Shown here: in pieces, positions 6,859 through 16,220 of the stretch
Position numbering within the stretch: position 1 is the first letter of the stretch
How the letters are laid out: each line of letters opens with the position of its first letter
Source of the DNA: Wenzhouxiangella sp042310355
GTDB lineage: Bacteria > Pseudomonadota > Gammaproteobacteria > Xanthomonadales > Wenzhouxiangellaceae
Assembly: GCF_042310355.1 (NCBI RefSeq)
Contig: NZ_JBHJMR010000005.1
Location: forward strand, 139,678-203,677
Reading direction: 5' to 3'
DNA: 64,000 nucleotides
The notes under the pieces: generated by a model
Databases searched by the model: none
Seen by the model: only the letters and a program-made list of their open reading frames with translations
What the model was told of the DNA's origin: nothing
Made by a program: the position numbers and the translations under genes

Positions 6859-8550
6859 ATGAACTCAGCAATTCGATCGACGATCTTTCTCATACTGTCG
6901 CCACTGCTGGTCGCGCAGGTCTCGGCCGAAGGCCCCGGCAAGGCGGCGATTTCGAGTGCGCACGAGCTGGCCACGCAGGCCGGCGTCGAGATTCTCGAGA
7001 AAGGCGGCAATGCCTTTGACGCTGCCGTTGCCGTGTCGGCTGCCCTGGCAGTGGTCGAGCCCGAATCCTCGGGCGTCGGCGGCGGCGGATTCTGGCTGCT
7101 TCATCGAGCCGCCGATGATCATGCGGTGATGGTCGACGGGCGCGAGACCGCGCCGGCGGCATCCACCGCGGACATGTACCTCGACGAGGACGGCGAGGTC
7201 GACCGCGATCTCGCCGTCAATGGTGCGCTCGCGGGCGGCATTCCCGGCGCGCCGGCCGCCTGGGCGCATATCGCCGACACTTACGGCACGCTGCCCCTTG
7301 CCGAACTGCTGGCGCCGGCCATCCGCCTGGCAGAGGAGGGCTTTCCGGTCGACGCCAAGTACCAGGCCCTGCTCAACTTCCGGGCTCACGTGATGATGCG
7401 CTGGCCCGAGACCGCGGCCATCTTCATGCCCGACGGGGAAGTGCCCGACATCGGCGACACCATCCGCAATCCCGACCTGGCCGATACGCTGCGAGTACTG
7501 GCCGAGCGCGGGCGGGACGGCTTCTATCGCGGCGAACTGGCACAGAAGCTGGTCGAGGGCGTGCGCGCCGCCGGCGGGATCTGGACGACCGATGATTTCG
7601 CCGCCTACGAAGTGGTCGAGCGCGAACCGGTGCGTACCAGCTATCGCGGCTACGAGCTGATCACCGCCACACCGCCGTCTTCGGGCGGTATCGCAATCGG
7701 CCAGATGCTCGAGATCGTCGAACCCTTCGACCTGGCCGGCATGTCGCGGGCCGATCGCGTCCACGTGCTGGCCGAGGCCATGCGTCGGGCCTACCGTGAT
7801 CGAGCGCTTTACCTGGGCGATCCGGATTTCGTCGACATTCCCACCGAAATGCTGTTGAGCGAGGACTACGCGGCCGGCCTGCGGACCACCCTGCGCATGG
7901 ATCGCGCCACGCCTTCGTCCATGCTGGCGGCCGATCCGGACCGGCTCGGTGCCGAAAGCGCCGACACCACGCATTTTTCCCTGGTCGACGCCGAGGGCAA
8001 CATGGTTTCGGCCACGCTGACGGTCAACCTGCCGTTCGGGGCGGCCTTTGCCCCGCCGGGTACGGGGGTGCTGGTCAACAACGAGATGGATGATTTCTCG
8101 GCCAAGGCGGGCGAACCCAACGCCTACGGCCTGATCGGTTTCGCCGCCAACGCGATCGAGCCGCACAAGCGCATGCTCTCGTCGATGACTCCGACCATTG
8201 TCGTCGGCGATGAGCGCACCGCGGTGCTCGGCACGCCGGGCGGGTCGCGCATCATCACCATGGTGTTGCTCGGCATTCTCGACTTCGTCGACGGCAACGG
8301 CCCGGAAAGCTGGGTCGCGATGCCGCGCTTCCACCACCAGTACCTGCCCGACGAAATCTCGATCGAGCCCGACGCCCTCGACGACGGTGAAATCGAGGCC
8401 CTGGAAGAAAAGGGGCATACGGTGACCGTGCGAAACCGCACCTGGGGCAACATGCACGGCGTGATGTGGAACCGCGAGACCGGTGAAGTCGAAGCCGCGC
8501 ACGATCCGCGGTGGGAGTCCGGTGGGGCGGTGGTGGTTGAGATCGACTGA
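6859..8550 (+). CDS. ggt: Gamma-glutamyltransferase (glutathione hydrolase)
   Basis: This is a periplasmic Ntn-hydrolase that cleaves the gamma-glutamyl bond of glutathione. The 563-residue precursor has a signal peptide ending about VSAEGPGK. It then carries the large-subunit blocks GGNAFDAAVAVSAALAVVEP, SSGVGGGGF and GRETAPA. The autoprocessing Thr is T370 in DTTHFSLVDAEGN, the first residue of the future small subunit. SSMTPTIV and GTPGGSRIITM follow. All landmarks for cleavage and catalysis are present. The ATG at 6859 was chosen over an upstream GTG because it begins the signal peptide directly. The 247-bp upstream gap holds the nonamer inverted repeat. Confidence 0.96.
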   Translation: MNSAIRSTIFLILSPLLVAQVSAEGPGKAAISSAHELATQAGVEILEKGGNAFDAAVAVSAALAVVEPESSGVGGGGFWLLHRAADDHAVMVDGRETAPAASTADMYLDEDGEVDRDLAVNGALAGGIPGAPAAWAHIADTYGTLPLAELLAPAIRLAEEGFPVDAKYQALLNFRAHVMMRWPETAAIFMPDGEVPDIGDTIRNPDLADTLRVLAERGRDGFYRGELAQKLVEGVRAAGGIWTTDDFAAYEVVEREPVRTSYRGYELITATPPSSGGIAIGQMLEIVEPFDLAGMSRADRVHVLAEAMRRAYRDRALYLGDPDFVDIPTEMLLSEDYAAGLRTTLRMDRATPSSMLAADPDRLGAESADTTHFSLVDAEGNMVSATLTVNLPFGAAFAPPGTGVLVNNEMDDFSAKAGEPNAYGLIGFAANAIEPHKRMLSSMTPTIVVGDERTAVLGTPGGSRIITMVLLGILDFVDGNGPESWVAMPRFHHQYLPDEISIEPDALDDGEIEALEEKGHTVTVRNRTWGNMHGVMWNRETGEVEAAHDPRWESGGAVVVEID

Positions 8551-8576
8551 AACGATTGTCTTTCCAGGGCGTTTTT

Positions 8577-8851
8577 AATTACCAAGAACCAAGCACCAAT
8601 TTTCAAACAATTTTCAATGATCGAAATTCCAACCCAATAAGCTCGGGTAGTTTTCACACTCCTTTGCACGGGAACGCCTCCTCCCTGATCCCCGTATTTG
8701 GAGGGTGCCCAACTGGACACCGCCCGCATTGACGGGGAGTTTCCAGGCCGCAGAAGGAAGCGGCTCGGACGCGTCCGGCACCGTTTGGGATATTGAAAAT
8801 TGGGTCATTGGCGTTTGTTTGATAATTGGTATTTGGTACTTGGAAATTGGC
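8577..8851. repeat. AT-rich inverted element with TTGG/CCAA heptads around a GC-rich centre (copy 1)
   Basis: The gap between ggt and the DUF1800 gene (396 bp) is mostly this element. The left arm (8577-8638) contains CCAAGAACCAAGCACCAA and TTTCAAACAA. The right arm (8783-8851) is its degenerate reverse complement, showing clear heptads ATTGGTA, TTTGGTA, CTTGGAA. Between them lies about 145 bp of ordinary GC content without a coding signal. The arms are far more AT-rich than the rest of the window. A sister copy is at 21026-21183. Confidence 0.85.
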
Positions 8852-8946
8852 TTTCGTGACTCTTCAGGGTCAAGTTGTGACGACGATCACGGAAAGCGCG
8901 CTGTGCTTTCGGCTAAAGTATCCGCCACGCATCCGGATTGCCGCTT

Positions 8947-10635
8947 ATGGACAGCAATGCCGGGGGGACCATGCGCGATGTCGTTCAGGGGAGCGACGAT
9001 CGCATTTTTGCCGACCGCTGGGAGGATGACTCGAGCGCCGGTCCCGATTTCGCGCGGCGGATCCTCGAGCGAGCCACCTACGGCGCCCGGCCGGAAGATG
9101 TCGATGCGTTCCTGTCCCTGGGAAGCAACGACTCGGCGCGACTGACCGCCTGGCTGGACGAGCAGCTGGCCTGGCAATCACTCGCCGATACCGACCTCGA
9201 CCAACGCCTGGCCGCGGCCGGCTACCAGACGCTCGACAAACCCATGGCCCAACTGTGGGCCGACCACGTCCGCGGCGATGCCGAACGCTACCTGCCCGCG
9301 GCCGAGACCGAGGCGGCCCGCATCCTGCGCGCCGTCTATTCCCGCCGGCAACTCTACGAGCTGATGGTGGAGTTCTGGCACGACCACTTCAACGTCGCCG
9401 GCTGGGACTTCTCGATTGCGCCGCTGCTCGTCCACCACGACCGGGAAGTCATCCGGCCCTTCGCCCTGGGCAACTTCCGCCAGATGCTCGAGGCAGTGGC
9501 CCGCTCCCCGGCGATGCTGCACTACCTCGACAACAAGGACAATCGGGCCGGCGGCTACAACGAGAACTGGGCGCGTGAATTGCTCGAACTGCATACCCTT
9601 GGATCCGACGTCTACTTTCCAGGCGCCTCGCACGGCGAGATCGAGATCGGAGAGGACGGCCTCGCGGTCGGGTACAGCGATGCCGACGTTTACGACGTCG
9701 CCCGCTGCTTCACCGGCTGGACGGTTCGCAACGGTCACTGGCAGTTGCCCGACATCCCCGAATACGACACCGGTGAGTTCGTCTACTTCGGCAACTGGCA
9801 CGAGGGCGGCAACAAGTACGTGCTGGGCAGCTGGATCGGGCCGTTGGGGCAACTGGAAGCCTCGCTGGCCATGGACTTCATGTGCATGCACCGGCAGACC
9901 GCCCGCCACCTGTGCGAGAAGATCTGCCGCCGGCTGATCGACGACGATCCACCCGATGCCCTGGTCGAATCGGCCGCCACGTTGTGGCAGGACAACTGGC
10001 AGGCCGACGATCAGATCGCGATCGTGGTCCGGCACATCCTGACTTCGCCGGGCTTTCTCGAGGGCGCGGGCGCGAAGACCCGACGGCCCTTCGAGTTGAT
10101 GTGCGCGGCCCTGCGCAAGACCGCGGCCGAGATCGAGCCCGATCCGGGCGGCGGCTGGAACCCTTACGGCGAGCTGCTCTCGCGCCTGCGACAGGCCGGG
10201 CACGGCTGCTTTCGCTGGCCCGCACCGGACGGTTACCCGGACCGGGCCGACCGCTGGACTTCGGCCTCGGTGATGGGGCAGAGCTGGCGCCTGCTCAGCC
10301 GCATGCCGGAGCTTCAGGGCGACGACGACGAGCTCTTGATGCGCATCCAGGATCTCACCCTGGCGGGGCTTCCCGCGCCGTCGCAGCGCAACGCCGAGGG
10401 GCTGGTCGATTTCTGGCTGCAGCGCCTGCTCGGCCGGCCGGTGGCGACATCCCGCCGCGACGAGCTGATCGACTTCCTGCGGCAGAACGCCGCGGCCGAC
10501 GCCGCCCTGGACATTACCAGCGGCTATCCGGCCGGCAACTGGAGCGGCGGAGATCTCAGCGCCCATTACACGCCGGCGCGACTGCGCGCCACCGTGGCCA
10601 TGATGATGATGCTGCCGGAGTTCTACCAGCGATGA
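8947..10635 (+). CDS. DUF1800 family protein
   Basis: This DUF1800 protein (about 562 residues) shows the family blocks RRILERATYGARPEDVDAFL near the N-terminus, ELMVEFWHDHFNV, NFRQMLEAVARSPAMLHYLDN, NENWARELLELHTLG and RCFTGWTVRNG. The biochemical role is not established; DUF1800 genes nearly always pair with DUF1501 genes, as here. The next gene overlaps it by 4 bp (ATGA), so the two are co-translated. No signal peptide is obvious at the chosen start (ATG 8947); ATG 8971, with a GGGGGGA just before it, is an alternative. Export might depend on the Tat signal of the partner. Confidence 0.9.
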   Translation: MDSNAGGTMRDVVQGSDDRIFADRWEDDSSAGPDFARRILERATYGARPEDVDAFLSLGSNDSARLTAWLDEQLAWQSLADTDLDQRLAAAGYQTLDKPMAQLWADHVRGDAERYLPAAETEAARILRAVYSRRQLYELMVEFWHDHFNVAGWDFSIAPLLVHHDREVIRPFALGNFRQMLEAVARSPAMLHYLDNKDNRAGGYNENWARELLELHTLGSDVYFPGASHGEIEIGEDGLAVGYSDADVYDVARCFTGWTVRNGHWQLPDIPEYDTGEFVYFGNWHEGGNKYVLGSWIGPLGQLEASLAMDFMCMHRQTARHLCEKICRRLIDDDPPDALVESAATLWQDNWQADDQIAIVVRHILTSPGFLEGAGAKTRRPFELMCAALRKTAAEIEPDPGGGWNPYGELLSRLRQAGHGCFRWPAPDGYPDRADRWTSASVMGQSWRLLSRMPELQGDDDELLMRIQDLTLAGLPAPSQRNAEGLVDFWLQRLLGRPVATSRRDELIDFLRQNAAADAALDITSGYPAGNWSGGDLSAHYTPARLRATVAMMMMLPEFYQR

Positions 10636-11981
10636 GACGTCGACAGTTCCTGCAGGGCTGCTGTGCCGCCGCTCTGGCCGGCGCGGTTCCCCTGACGACT
10701 TTCTGGCGTCCGGCCTTGGCCGCCGGCCGGACCAGCAACGACGTGATCGTCTACGTCTTCCTGCGCGGCGGCATCGATGGACTGCACCTGGTTGTGCCCT
10801 ACGCCGGCCCGGAACGGGGGCACTACCAGCTGCTGCGCGACAACCTGGCCATTCCCGAATCGAGGCTGCGGCCGCTGAGCTCGCAGTGGGGCCTTCATCC
10901 GCGGGCCGGCGGTTTCGCCGGCGACACGGCCGATAGCGCGCCCAAATGGCTGCACCGGCTCTGGCAGGACGGACAGCTGGCCGTCGTCCAGGGTGCGGGC
11001 ATGCCCGAGCATCTCTCGCGCAGTCACTTCGATGCGCAGGCCTGGATCGACCTGGGCACGCCCGGCGACAAGAGCACGCCCGACGGCTGGCTGACGCGCT
11101 ACCTGGCCGCGGCCGACGGCCTGCCCACGGCCGACATCGCGCCGGTTTTCGGCTTCTCCGACACCCGGCCCATGTCGCTGATGGGCTCGGCGGCGGCGCT
11201 GACGGTGGCCACGCCCGACGCCTTCCGGGTCGACGGATTTCACTGGTCCTGGGGTTCGAGCGATCCTGATCTGGCCGGGCACGAGGGCGCGCACCATCGC
11301 CTCGCCGCCTTGTGGGCCGGCGGCGGCAGCGGGGCCTTGCTTCAGTCCGGCCGCGATACCGCCGAGGCGCTCGAGCAGATGCGCGAGATGAATTTTTCCG
11401 ACTATCAGCCTGAAGGTGGCGCCGATTATCCCGGCGGCACCCTGGGCGACCAGTTCCGCAGCCTGGCGCAGCTGGTCAAGGAAGACATGGGGATCGTCGC
11501 TGCCACCGTCGACTACGGCGGCTGGGATACGCACGCCGGGCAGGGCATGCCGCAACCGGGCGATCCCAACCACTACGACTACTACGGCAACCGGGTCGAG
11601 GAACTCTCGCGCGCCCTCGGCGCCTTCTACACCGACCTGGCCGACTCGTCGCTGGGCAACCTGATGAACCGTGTCAACGTGGTCGTCGTCAGCGAGTTCG
11701 GGCGCAAGGTCCGGCCCAACGACGCCGGCGGCACCGACCACGGCCATGGCAATGTCATGCTGGCGCTGGGCGGGCAGGTCAACGGCGGTTTCCACGGCAG
11801 TTTTCCCGGCCTCGACGGCTCGGCCCTGTTCGAGGGACAGGACGTTGCCACGACCACCGACTACCGGCAGGTGCTGGCCGAGGCGCTGGTCCGGCGCATG
11901 GGCCTGGCGCCGTCCGCGCTGGAGAGCGTGTTTCCCGCCCTGGGGAGCTATTCGCCGCTGGGTGTGTTCGCCGCGTCCTGA
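10632..11981 (+). CDS. DUF1501 family protein with Tat signal
   Basis: This 449-residue protein starts MRRRQFLQGCCAAALAGAVP, a twin-arginine-type signal followed by a hydrophobic stretch, so it is probably exported folded. Family landmarks are VIVYVFLRGGIDGLHLVVP, the AGMPEHLSRSHFDAQ block, DYGGWDTHAGQG and VVVSEFGRKVRPNDAGGTDHGHGN. The His/Asp-rich blocks resemble the alkaline-phosphatase/sulfatase metal site, the superfamily to which DUF1501 is usually related. The substrate is unknown. It overlaps the DUF1800 gene by 4 bp at the front. Its end overlaps the convergent M3 peptidase gene by 34 bp. Confidence 0.9.
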   Translation: MRRRQFLQGCCAAALAGAVPLTTFWRPALAAGRTSNDVIVYVFLRGGIDGLHLVVPYAGPERGHYQLLRDNLAIPESRLRPLSSQWGLHPRAGGFAGDTADSAPKWLHRLWQDGQLAVVQGAGMPEHLSRSHFDAQAWIDLGTPGDKSTPDGWLTRYLAAADGLPTADIAPVFGFSDTRPMSLMGSAAALTVATPDAFRVDGFHWSWGSSDPDLAGHEGAHHRLAALWAGGGSGALLQSGRDTAEALEQMREMNFSDYQPEGGADYPGGTLGDQFRSLAQLVKEDMGIVAATVDYGGWDTHAGQGMPQPGDPNHYDYYGNRVEELSRALGAFYTDLADSSLGNLMNRVNVVVVSEFGRKVRPNDAGGTDHGHGNVMLALGGQVNGGFHGSFPGLDGSALFEGQDVATTTDYRQVLAEALVRRMGLAPSALESVFPALGSYSPLGVFAAS

Positions 11982-14155
11982 AGACCGCGAGCCTCGAGCA
12001 AAAAGCGAACTTCCGGATCCCGACCGCGGAATTCGCGCCAGGATTCCATCGGGTCGCGCGCGTTGCCGCGCGAGAGGACTTCCTCGCGCAGGCGAACGGC
12101 CAGCGCCTGGTTCGTCAGGCCCGCTTCCTCGAAGGCCGCGAAAGCGTCGGCGGCCAGCATCTCCGACCACAGGGTGCGAAAGTCGCCGCCGCGACGCTGG
12201 CTGGCGAACAGGCTGGCCAGCCCGCCGCCGTGGTGCCGGGGCGAAATCATGGCCGGCAGGTCCAGGCGCTCGCGCACCCGCTCCTCGGCCGTTTCCAGGT
12301 CGGGTACTTCACCGGCTTCGGCACCGTGGAGCGCGAGGTCGAGCTCGATGGCCGCCAGCAGCTCGATCGTTTCGAGCCCGCTGGTCAGCTCGGCGCGGCG
12401 CTGCAGGGCGCGGATGCCGTCGTCGTCGATCTGTTCGCCGGTTTCGTGGTGCCGCGCATAGCTGCGCAGGATCTCGGGCGCGACGGAGAAGCGCTCCAGC
12501 AGCAGTGCGGGAAACTCCACGAAGTCCGGCGGCACGTTGGTGCCGGCCAGCGCGGCGTGATCCACGTCCGACAGCAGGGCGTGAAGGGCGTGTCCGAACT
12601 CGTGAAAGACCGTGCGTGCCTGCTGGGCCGACAACAGGGCGGGCATGCCGGCCGCCGGCGGGCTCACGTTGGCGATCACGGCAGTGACCGGCTGGATGCG
12701 CTCATCGCCCTCGCGGCCCTGCAGGCGGTAATGGGAAGTCCAGGCGCCGCCCTGCTTGCCTTCGCGGTGGATGAGGTCGAAATAGACGATGCCGAGTGTC
12801 GATCCACCGGCATCCCGCACCTCGAAGGCCGAAGTGTCCATGTGCCAGCCGGGAAGCTCGCTGCGGGGGTGGAAGGTCAGGCCCCAGAGCCGGTTGGCCA
12901 GGTTGAACAGGCCGTCCTGGACCTGCCCGATCTCGAGGAACGGTCGCAGCGGCTCGGCATCATCGGCGAGGTCGGATTCGATCAGTCGTTCGCGGTAGTA
13001 CCACCAGTCCCAAGGTTCGAGCGTGCCTTCGATGCCGTCTTCGGCGGCCAGGGCTTGCAGTCTTCGAGTTTCTTCCCGGGCCTTGTCGCGCGCCGCGTCG
13101 GTCAGGGTCTCGAGCAGGGCATCGAGTTCGGCGCGATCATCGATGGTGGCGTCGTCGAGCAGGAAATCGATATGCGAGGCATGGCCCAGTATCTGTGCGC
13201 GTTGTGCACGTAGATCGGCCAGTCGTTCGATCAGGCGGCCGAGATCCTCGTCGTTCCGGCGCAGGTCCTCATAGCGCGTCATCCAGGCGCGGTAGAGCTC
13301 GCGGCGCTCCTCCCGGCCCGGGAAGTGGCGCATGAAAGGGTAAAAGCTGTGGGCGTGAAGGGTGAAGACCCAGCCTTCGCTGTGTCCGCGATCTAGCGCC
13401 GAGCGGCGGGCCAGGGTGACCAGGCTTTCGGGCAGGCCTTCCAGGCGTTCTTCGTCTTCGATCAGCAGTTCGTGGCGGTGCGTGGCCGAGCGCCTGGTGC
13501 GGGCATAGCGGTGATCGAGTTCGTCGATGCGGCGGTCGATCTCGGCAAGCTCGTTGCGTTCACGCTCGGCCAGGTGTGCGCCGGCGCGAAGGAAGCGGCG
13601 GTAGGTTTCGTCGACCAGTCGGCGCTGCTGGGGTCCGAGGGCCTGCATCTGCTCACCCTCGCGAACCTGCTCGATCCGCTCGAACAGGTCCCGGTCGTGA
13701 AGCACGCGACGCTGGTGTTCACCCAGCAGGCGAGTGAACGCTTCCTGGTCCGGGTCGGCGGCCTCGTCGTCGCCGACGGCGACCAGGCCGTACCAGAGTC
13801 GCGCGATGCGGGCGACGTCGCGGCCGGATTGCTCCAGCGCCAGAACGGTGTTCTCGAAGTCGGGATCGGCCGAGTTCCCGGCGATTTCGGCAACGCGCTC
13901 ATCGGCGCCCTCGAGCGCCTGCTCGAGGGCCGGAAGAAAATGCTCGGCGCGAATCCGGTGGAAGGGAGGCACGCCGAACGGGGTGTTCGGGCTCTCGGCG
14001 ATCGGATTCTCGGTCGGAGCCGTGCGGTCGACGCGTTCGCGCACCGCCCCCGGGCCCTGGTCTTCATCCGGCTCACAGCCAGCCAGGACGAGGGCGCAAG
14101 CGGCCAGGACGAACAAGCGGAAGATGCTGCGGGGGAGGGGGGCGAGTCGATTCAT
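11948..14155 (-). CDS. M3 family zinc metallopeptidase, lipoprotein, with altered substrate loop
   Basis: This is a thimet-oligopeptidase-like peptidase (relatives: PrlC, Dcp) with a lipoprotein signal: a hydrophobic stretch ending LVLAGC, Cys27, so it is membrane anchored outside the cytoplasm. The HEFGHALH zinc motif lies at residues 518-525, and the third ligand is probably the Glu in DFVEFPALLLE. In PrlC/Dcp the C-terminal segment has a Tyr-rich GGYAAGYYSYLW loop that helps bind and polarise the substrate. Here the matching place reads HHGGGLASLFASQRRGGDF...LW and has no Tyr. The protein is about 735 residues, normal for the family. An upstream ATG at 14212 would add 19 residues, but 14155 starts the signal peptide. 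Confidence 0.9.
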   Translation of the reverse strand: MNRLAPLPRSIFRLFVLAACALVLAGCEPDEDQGPGAVRERVDRTAPTENPIAESPNTPFGVPPFHRIRAEHFLPALEQALEGADERVAEIAGNSADPDFENTVLALEQSGRDVARIARLWYGLVAVGDDEAADPDQEAFTRLLGEHQRRVLHDRDLFERIEQVREGEQMQALGPQQRRLVDETYRRFLRAGAHLAERERNELAEIDRRIDELDHRYARTRRSATHRHELLIEDEERLEGLPESLVTLARRSALDRGHSEGWVFTLHAHSFYPFMRHFPGREERRELYRAWMTRYEDLRRNDEDLGRLIERLADLRAQRAQILGHASHIDFLLDDATIDDRAELDALLETLTDAARDKAREETRRLQALAAEDGIEGTLEPWDWWYYRERLIESDLADDAEPLRPFLEIGQVQDGLFNLANRLWGLTFHPRSELPGWHMDTSAFEVRDAGGSTLGIVYFDLIHREGKQGGAWTSHYRLQGREGDERIQPVTAVIANVSPPAAGMPALLSAQQARTVFHEFGHALHALLSDVDHAALAGTNVPPDFVEFPALLLERFSVAPEILRSYARHHETGEQIDDDGIRALQRRAELTSGLETIELLAAIELDLALHGAEAGEVPDLETAEERVRERLDLPAMISPRHHGGGLASLFASQRRGGDFRTLWSEMLAADAFAAFEEAGLTNQALAVRLREEVLSRGNARDPMESWREFRGRDPEVRFLLEARGLQDAANTPSGE

Positions 14156-14238
14156 GGAGACGAATTCTACCAGCCGGATTCGGCGCCCGGTTCCGAACTT
14201 GCTATGCTGCATGGAAAATCGACGCGAAGGTGGCGGTA

Positions 14239-15144
14239 ATGACTATCAGGAAATTGCTCGTTTTCGGTGCCACCGGCACCCAGGGGCACCCGGTGGTGGA
14301 GGCGGCGCTCGAGGAAGGCCTGTCGGTACGCGCGGCCACGCGCGATCTCGACGAGGCCGAGGAGAAGTTGCCCGGCCGCGTGGAGAAGGTGCGGGCCGAT
14401 CTGCTCGATGCCGAGGACGTGCACGATGCTGCCGAGGGCGTCGAAGCCATCTTCTTTCATCTGCCGGCCATGCCGGACGCGCCCGAGGCGGAAAGGGCGG
14501 TGGACCACGTTCTGGCCGCCGCTTCCGCGCAGGGCGTGGCCCGGATCGTGTTCACCACCGGCGGCTATTGCGGCGAACAGATGCCCCCGGGCGAGTTCGT
14601 CGACGCACTGCGGCGATTGTCCGACCGGATCCTGTCGGCCGATGTCCCGGCGGTTGTCCTGCGGCCGACGCTCTACCTGGCCAACCTGGTCTGGCCGCAC
14701 CTGTTCCGCGAGGTTCGCGATTACGGACGGTTGACTTACCCGCCCCTGGGTGCCGATCGGCGCTTGAACTGGACCGCGACCGAAGACCAGGGCCGGATCG
14801 CCGTCGCCTGCCTGAAGGCGGACGTGGCGGGGGAAGCCATCGATATCGCCAGCCCCGAGGCGATTACCGGCCCGGAACTGTGCCGGCTGCTGGCAGAGAT
14901 TCACGGACGCGAGGTGCATTTCGCCCCGCAGAGCATCGACGAGTTCGCCAACACCATGAGTCATCTTTCCGGCAGTGCGCACGTCGCGCAGCTGATTGCC
15001 GGGCTTTACGAGGGTTACGCGAGCCTCGACGAAGGGCCGCTGGTCGACACCGATGCCCTCCAGCGGCGGCTGGACGTCAGGCTCACCCCGGTCAGCCGCT
15101 GGGTGCGCGACAGGCTGGGTTACCTGTTGTCGCTCTACGCCTGA
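14239..15144 (+). CDS. NmrA-like NAD(P)-binding protein
   Basis: This atypical short-chain dehydrogenase of the NmrA type (301 residues) has a Rossmann start KLLVFGATGTQGHPVVEAAL (GxxGxxG type). It is followed by ADLLDAEDVHDA and an ARIVFTTGGYCGEQ strand. The Tyr-x3-Lys catalytic pair of classical SDRs is absent, as in NmrA-like redox sensors and some reductases. ATG 14239 follows an AAGGTGG ribosome site, so it was preferred over the upstream GTG at 14230. The gene is divergent from the M3 peptidase. Substrate and role are unknown. Confidence 0.85.
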   Translation: MTIRKLLVFGATGTQGHPVVEAALEEGLSVRAATRDLDEAEEKLPGRVEKVRADLLDAEDVHDAAEGVEAIFFHLPAMPDAPEAERAVDHVLAAASAQGVARIVFTTGGYCGEQMPPGEFVDALRRLSDRILSADVPAVVLRPTLYLANLVWPHLFREVRDYGRLTYPPLGADRRLNWTATEDQGRIAVACLKADVAGEAIDIASPEAITGPELCRLLAEIHGREVHFAPQSIDEFANTMSHLSGSAHVAQLIAGLYEGYASLDEGPLVDTDALQRRLDVRLTPVSRWVRDRLGYLLSLYA

Positions 15145-15900
15145 TCAGTTCTCTGTGCCGTTGTCCCAGTCGTCGTCCCAGTCGTCGTCGATGAACGAGT
15201 CGTAGTCCGGCGTGGCGTTCCCGCCGTTGCTGACGGCATGGTCGCGACGCTGCAGCCAGCCGTCGCGCATGAAAGTGTAGGGATCGAAGGCCGATCGAAT
15301 GTCCTCGTCGAGCGGCAGCATGGCGTGGCGCATCTGGACGACGTTGAGGCCGATGAGCCCGTAGGTGGTCTCGTCGAGGGTCCAGCGCCAGACGAAGTCG
15401 GCGTAGCCGTCCGGCACGCGCCCCAGGCCGTCGCGCACGGTCGACGGGCCCATCAGCGGAAGGATGAAGAAGCGGCTGTCCTCCCAGCCCCATACGGCCA
15501 TGGTCTGGCCGAAATCCTCGCTGAAATCCTCGACCTCGGCCCGCGAGGCCATGTCGAACAGACCGCCCAGGCCCAGGGTCGAGTTGACCAGGAAGCGCGT
15601 CAGTTCGGTGCCCGCATCGCCGGGCCGTCCCTGCAGGAGCAGGTTGGCCTGGTCGACCGGAGAACGGATATTGGTGAAGAAGTTACGGATGCCGCGCCGC
15701 GCCGGTGCGGGCGTGACCTTGCCGTAGCCGATCGCCAGCGGACGTATCAACACCTGGTCGACCGCCGAGTTGAACTTGAACATGTTGCGGTTGTACGGTT
15801 CCCAGGGGTCGCGCGGGTGGCGCTCGTCCGGCGGTGGCGCGGTCGTGGCGCAGCCGGCCAGCAGCAGGCCGGCGAGCGGCAGTAAGAAACCTGATTTCAT
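15145..15900 (-). CDS. mlaA: Outer-membrane lipid asymmetry lipoprotein MlaA (VacJ)
   Basis: MlaA removes misplaced phospholipids from the outer leaflet of the outer membrane and passes them to MlaC. The 251-residue lipoprotein has lipobox LLAGC (Cys17). It carries the family blocks DPWEPYNRNMFKFNSAVD, RGIRNFFTNIRSPVDQAN, TRFLVNSTLGLGGLFD and EDFGQTMAVWG. The C-terminus is rich in Asp and Trp. It is the last gene of the mla operon, overlapping mlaB by 4 bp. In E. coli mlaA is unlinked, so having it here puts the full pathway in one transcript. Confidence 0.97.
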   Translation of the reverse strand: MKSGFLLPLAGLLLAGCATTAPPPDERHPRDPWEPYNRNMFKFNSAVDQVLIRPLAIGYGKVTPAPARRGIRNFFTNIRSPVDQANLLLQGRPGDAGTELTRFLVNSTLGLGGLFDMASRAEVEDFSEDFGQTMAVWGWEDSRFFILPLMGPSTVRDGLGRVPDGYADFVWRWTLDETTYGLIGLNVVQMRHAMLPLDEDIRSAFDPYTFMRDGWLQRRDHAVSNGGNATPDYDSFIDDDWDDDWDNGTEN

Positions 15901-16220
15901 GATGTCTCCGGTCCGGCGCTGTCGCCGGATTCGCTGTCCGGCCAGCCCAGCAGCGGTGCCACGCCGGTCAGGCGGGCAATGACGCGCAGGCTGTCGGGTG
16001 GTTGTTCGAAACGTATCTCGTGCCCGCGCTCGCGGGCGCTCGCCTGCCACTCGAGGAGCAGCGCCAGGGCGCTGGCGTCGACGCTTTCGACGTCCGCCAG
16101 GCTCACGCTTGCGGGTGCTTCGGCGCCGTCGAAGCGCTTGCGATGGCGCCGCTCGAGTTCGGCGACCTCCGGCGCCGTCAGCCGGCCTTCCAGGCGCAGG
16201 ACGTCAGTGGATTCAGGCAT
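15897..16220 (-). CDS. mlaB: MlaB, STAS-domain subunit of the Mla transporter
   Basis: This small cytoplasmic STAS protein (107 residues) binds and stabilises the MlaF ATPase. The fold is recognisable from DVLRLEGRLTAPEVAELE, the SLADVESVDASALALLLEW loop (with the conserved DS-S/A turn) and IRFEQPPDSLRVIARLTGV. The start at MPESTDV overlaps mlaC by 8 bp and its stop overlaps mlaA by 4 bp, in line with tight translational coupling. Confidence 0.92.
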   Translation of the reverse strand: MPESTDVLRLEGRLTAPEVAELERRHRKRFDGAEAPASVSLADVESVDASALALLLEWQASARERGHEIRFEQPPDSLRVIARLTGVAPLLGWPDSESGDSAGPETS

